Shown here in pieces: positions 63,451 to 64,000 of a stretch of 64,000 nt of DNA. Position 1 is the stretch's first letter. Each line of letters opens with the position of its first letter. The notes beneath the pieces are model-generated. The model saw only the letters and a list, made by a program, of their open reading frames with translations. It did no database searches and was not told the DNA's origin. The DNA is taken from NCBI GenBank assembly GCA_947496065.1, contig CANMBF010000006.1:37678-101677 (forward strand), read 5' to 3'. A program made the position numbers and the translations under genes. The stretch comes from Bacteroidota bacterium (GTDB taxonomy: Bacteria > Bacteroidota > Bacteroidia > NS11-12g > UBA955).

Positions 63451-63586
63451 GCAACTAACGTTTTGCAGATTTGCGATGTGGCGGATTTAGTAGCAGTATT
63501 TTTCATTTTACCTTAAATGTTTATTAGAAGCAGAATGTTTCTTTTACCACTAAACCCGCCATATCCGCAAATGTGCTGTTATGGGC
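63451..63586. repeat. Cassette-boundary inverted repeat, site R11 (attC-like)
   Basis: 136 bp. Left GCAACTAACGTTTTGCAG and ATTTGCGATGTGGCGG pair with right CCGCCATATCCGCAAAT and GTGCTGTTATGGGC. Its right end GTTATGGGC is 3 bp before the stop of the last gene in the window. Confidence 0.78.
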
Positions 63587-63589
63587 TGG

Positions 63590-64000
63590 TTATTCTTTGA
63601 TAAACATAGATCTCCCTATAGTTTTTTGGTCAGTTGACATAACGATAATATTATATAATCCAGTTGTCCAACTTGAAACATCAATTGTTTTCAGGTTGCT
63701 TGCGTTTTCTGTGGTGAAAACAACCTGCCCTAAGGCATTTGAAACAATAATTTTACTTCCCGTTTCTTCTAAATTTGAAATGTTCAAAATAGCAGATGTT
63801 GGATTTGGATACAATAAAATGTAATTTATGTTACTCAATTCGGCTATGGAGGTAGCAAAATTATTTGCTACAATTAACAGGGCTTCATCACATTCATTGC
63901 TTTCACAAATTCTATATCGGATGGTGTCATTACCGCTATAAGTTCCTGTTGCAGTATATGCAATGTGATCACCGCCCATTACAAATGCACTCCCATGTGT
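63590..64000 (-). CDS. Secreted protein with T9SS type A sorting domain (partial)
   Basis: The frame is open to the window edge, so only the C-terminal 136 codons are seen; the Met at 63979 is internal. The visible part reads SGNDTIRYRICESNECDEA (end of an Ig/cadherin-like repeat), followed by a type A sorting domain: ILLYPNPTSAILNISNL, then WTTGLYNIIVMSTDQKT. Predicted surface-exposed protein. Site R11 ends 3 bp from its stop codon. Confidence 0.85.
   Translation of the reverse strand, partial: THGSAFVMGGDHIAYTATGTYSGNDTIRYRICESNECDEALLIVANNFATSIAELSNINYILLYPNPTSAILNISNLEETGSKIIVSNALGQVVFTTENASNLKTIDVSSWTTGLYNIIVMSTDQKTIGRSMFIKE

Noticed and set aside
60093..63586. Reading the CTAACG/GTTAG repeats as MITEs or terminators
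   Set aside because: The ends match across the intervening genes rather than within each repeat, and no T-runs or flanking target duplications were seen. MITE remains possible for the degenerate copies elsewhere.
1..64000. tRNA, rRNA, phage, transposase or integrase genes
   Set aside because: I looked for them and saw none; a weak or very divergent case could be missed by eye.

Overview
The window is AT-rich DNA from a member of the Bacteroidota, probably of the Chitinophagales/Sphingobacteriales type. The evidence is two classes of type IX secretion (T9SS) sorting domain (a gliding-associated type B domain on the first gene; type A 'YPNP' domains at 32.4, 48.2 and 63.6 kb), many LxxC lipoprotein signals, GH92, HPP, SOUL and TspO genes, and TAnnTTTG promoter motifs. 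No rRNA, tRNA, CRISPR array, phage module, transposase or integrase was found. About 60 genes are called, most of them on the minus strand.

Layout. 0.2-5.8 kb: a giant PKD-repeat surface protein with its terminator. 6-15.3 kb: coiled-coil protein, TauE/SafE exporter, membrane protein, a frameshifted secreted protein, a tandem pair of ssb genes, then TspO, rifampin ADP-ribosyltransferase (Arr), a fused EutB-EutC ethanolamine ammonia-lyase with a lipoprotein signal, an S33 hydrolase lipoprotein and a SanA-like protein. 15.6-18.7 kb: a two-gene plus-strand operon of a PLP C-S lyase-like enzyme and a flavin monooxygenase fused to a DsbA-like thioredoxin domain. 18.8-22.7 kb: DUF1801 pseudogene, NmrA-like reductase, cupin and two-repeat lipoproteins, small membrane proteins. 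23.2-27 kb: two methyltransferases, an SDR and a CAT-like acetyltransferase. 27.3-33.8 kb: membrane protein, dipeptide epimerase, bicupin, HPP protein, VanX-like dipeptidase and M23 peptidase. 34.6-40.9 kb: a cyclic-nucleotide block (FIST sensor plus cyclase; a beta-propeller sensor-cyclase). 41-50 kb: MHS transporter, GH92, a stand-alone Pycsar-type membrane effector, two glycosyltransferases and an M43 protease.

50-64 kb looks different: small unrelated one- to three-gene modules separated by 70-190 bp imperfect inverted repeats with CTAACG/GTTAG ends, all in one orientation. In the last 3.5 kb the end of one repeat is the exact reverse complement of the start of the next repeat across the intervening gene, while the two ends of a single repeat do not match beyond GTTA. 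This is the expected signature of integron cassettes joined at attC sites, so 60.1-63.6 kb is proposed as an integron-like cassette array without a visible integrase. Its contents and those of the neighbouring modules include a probable GNAT-like toxin-antitoxin pair, a broken contact-dependent-inhibition immunity gene, a truncated hydroxyproline oxidase beside an intact 4-hydroxyproline epimerase, heavy-metal-binding proteins and tiny membrane proteins.

A second recurring element is a 35-65 nt leader found directly upstream of at least three, perhaps five, exported or membrane proteins (21.9, 30.5, 45.6, 49.4 and 62.8 kb). As RNA two of the copies can form a small H-type pseudoknot. I do not recognise it as a known riboswitch class. 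Functional statements are by motif recognition from reading the sequence; no database search was possible.
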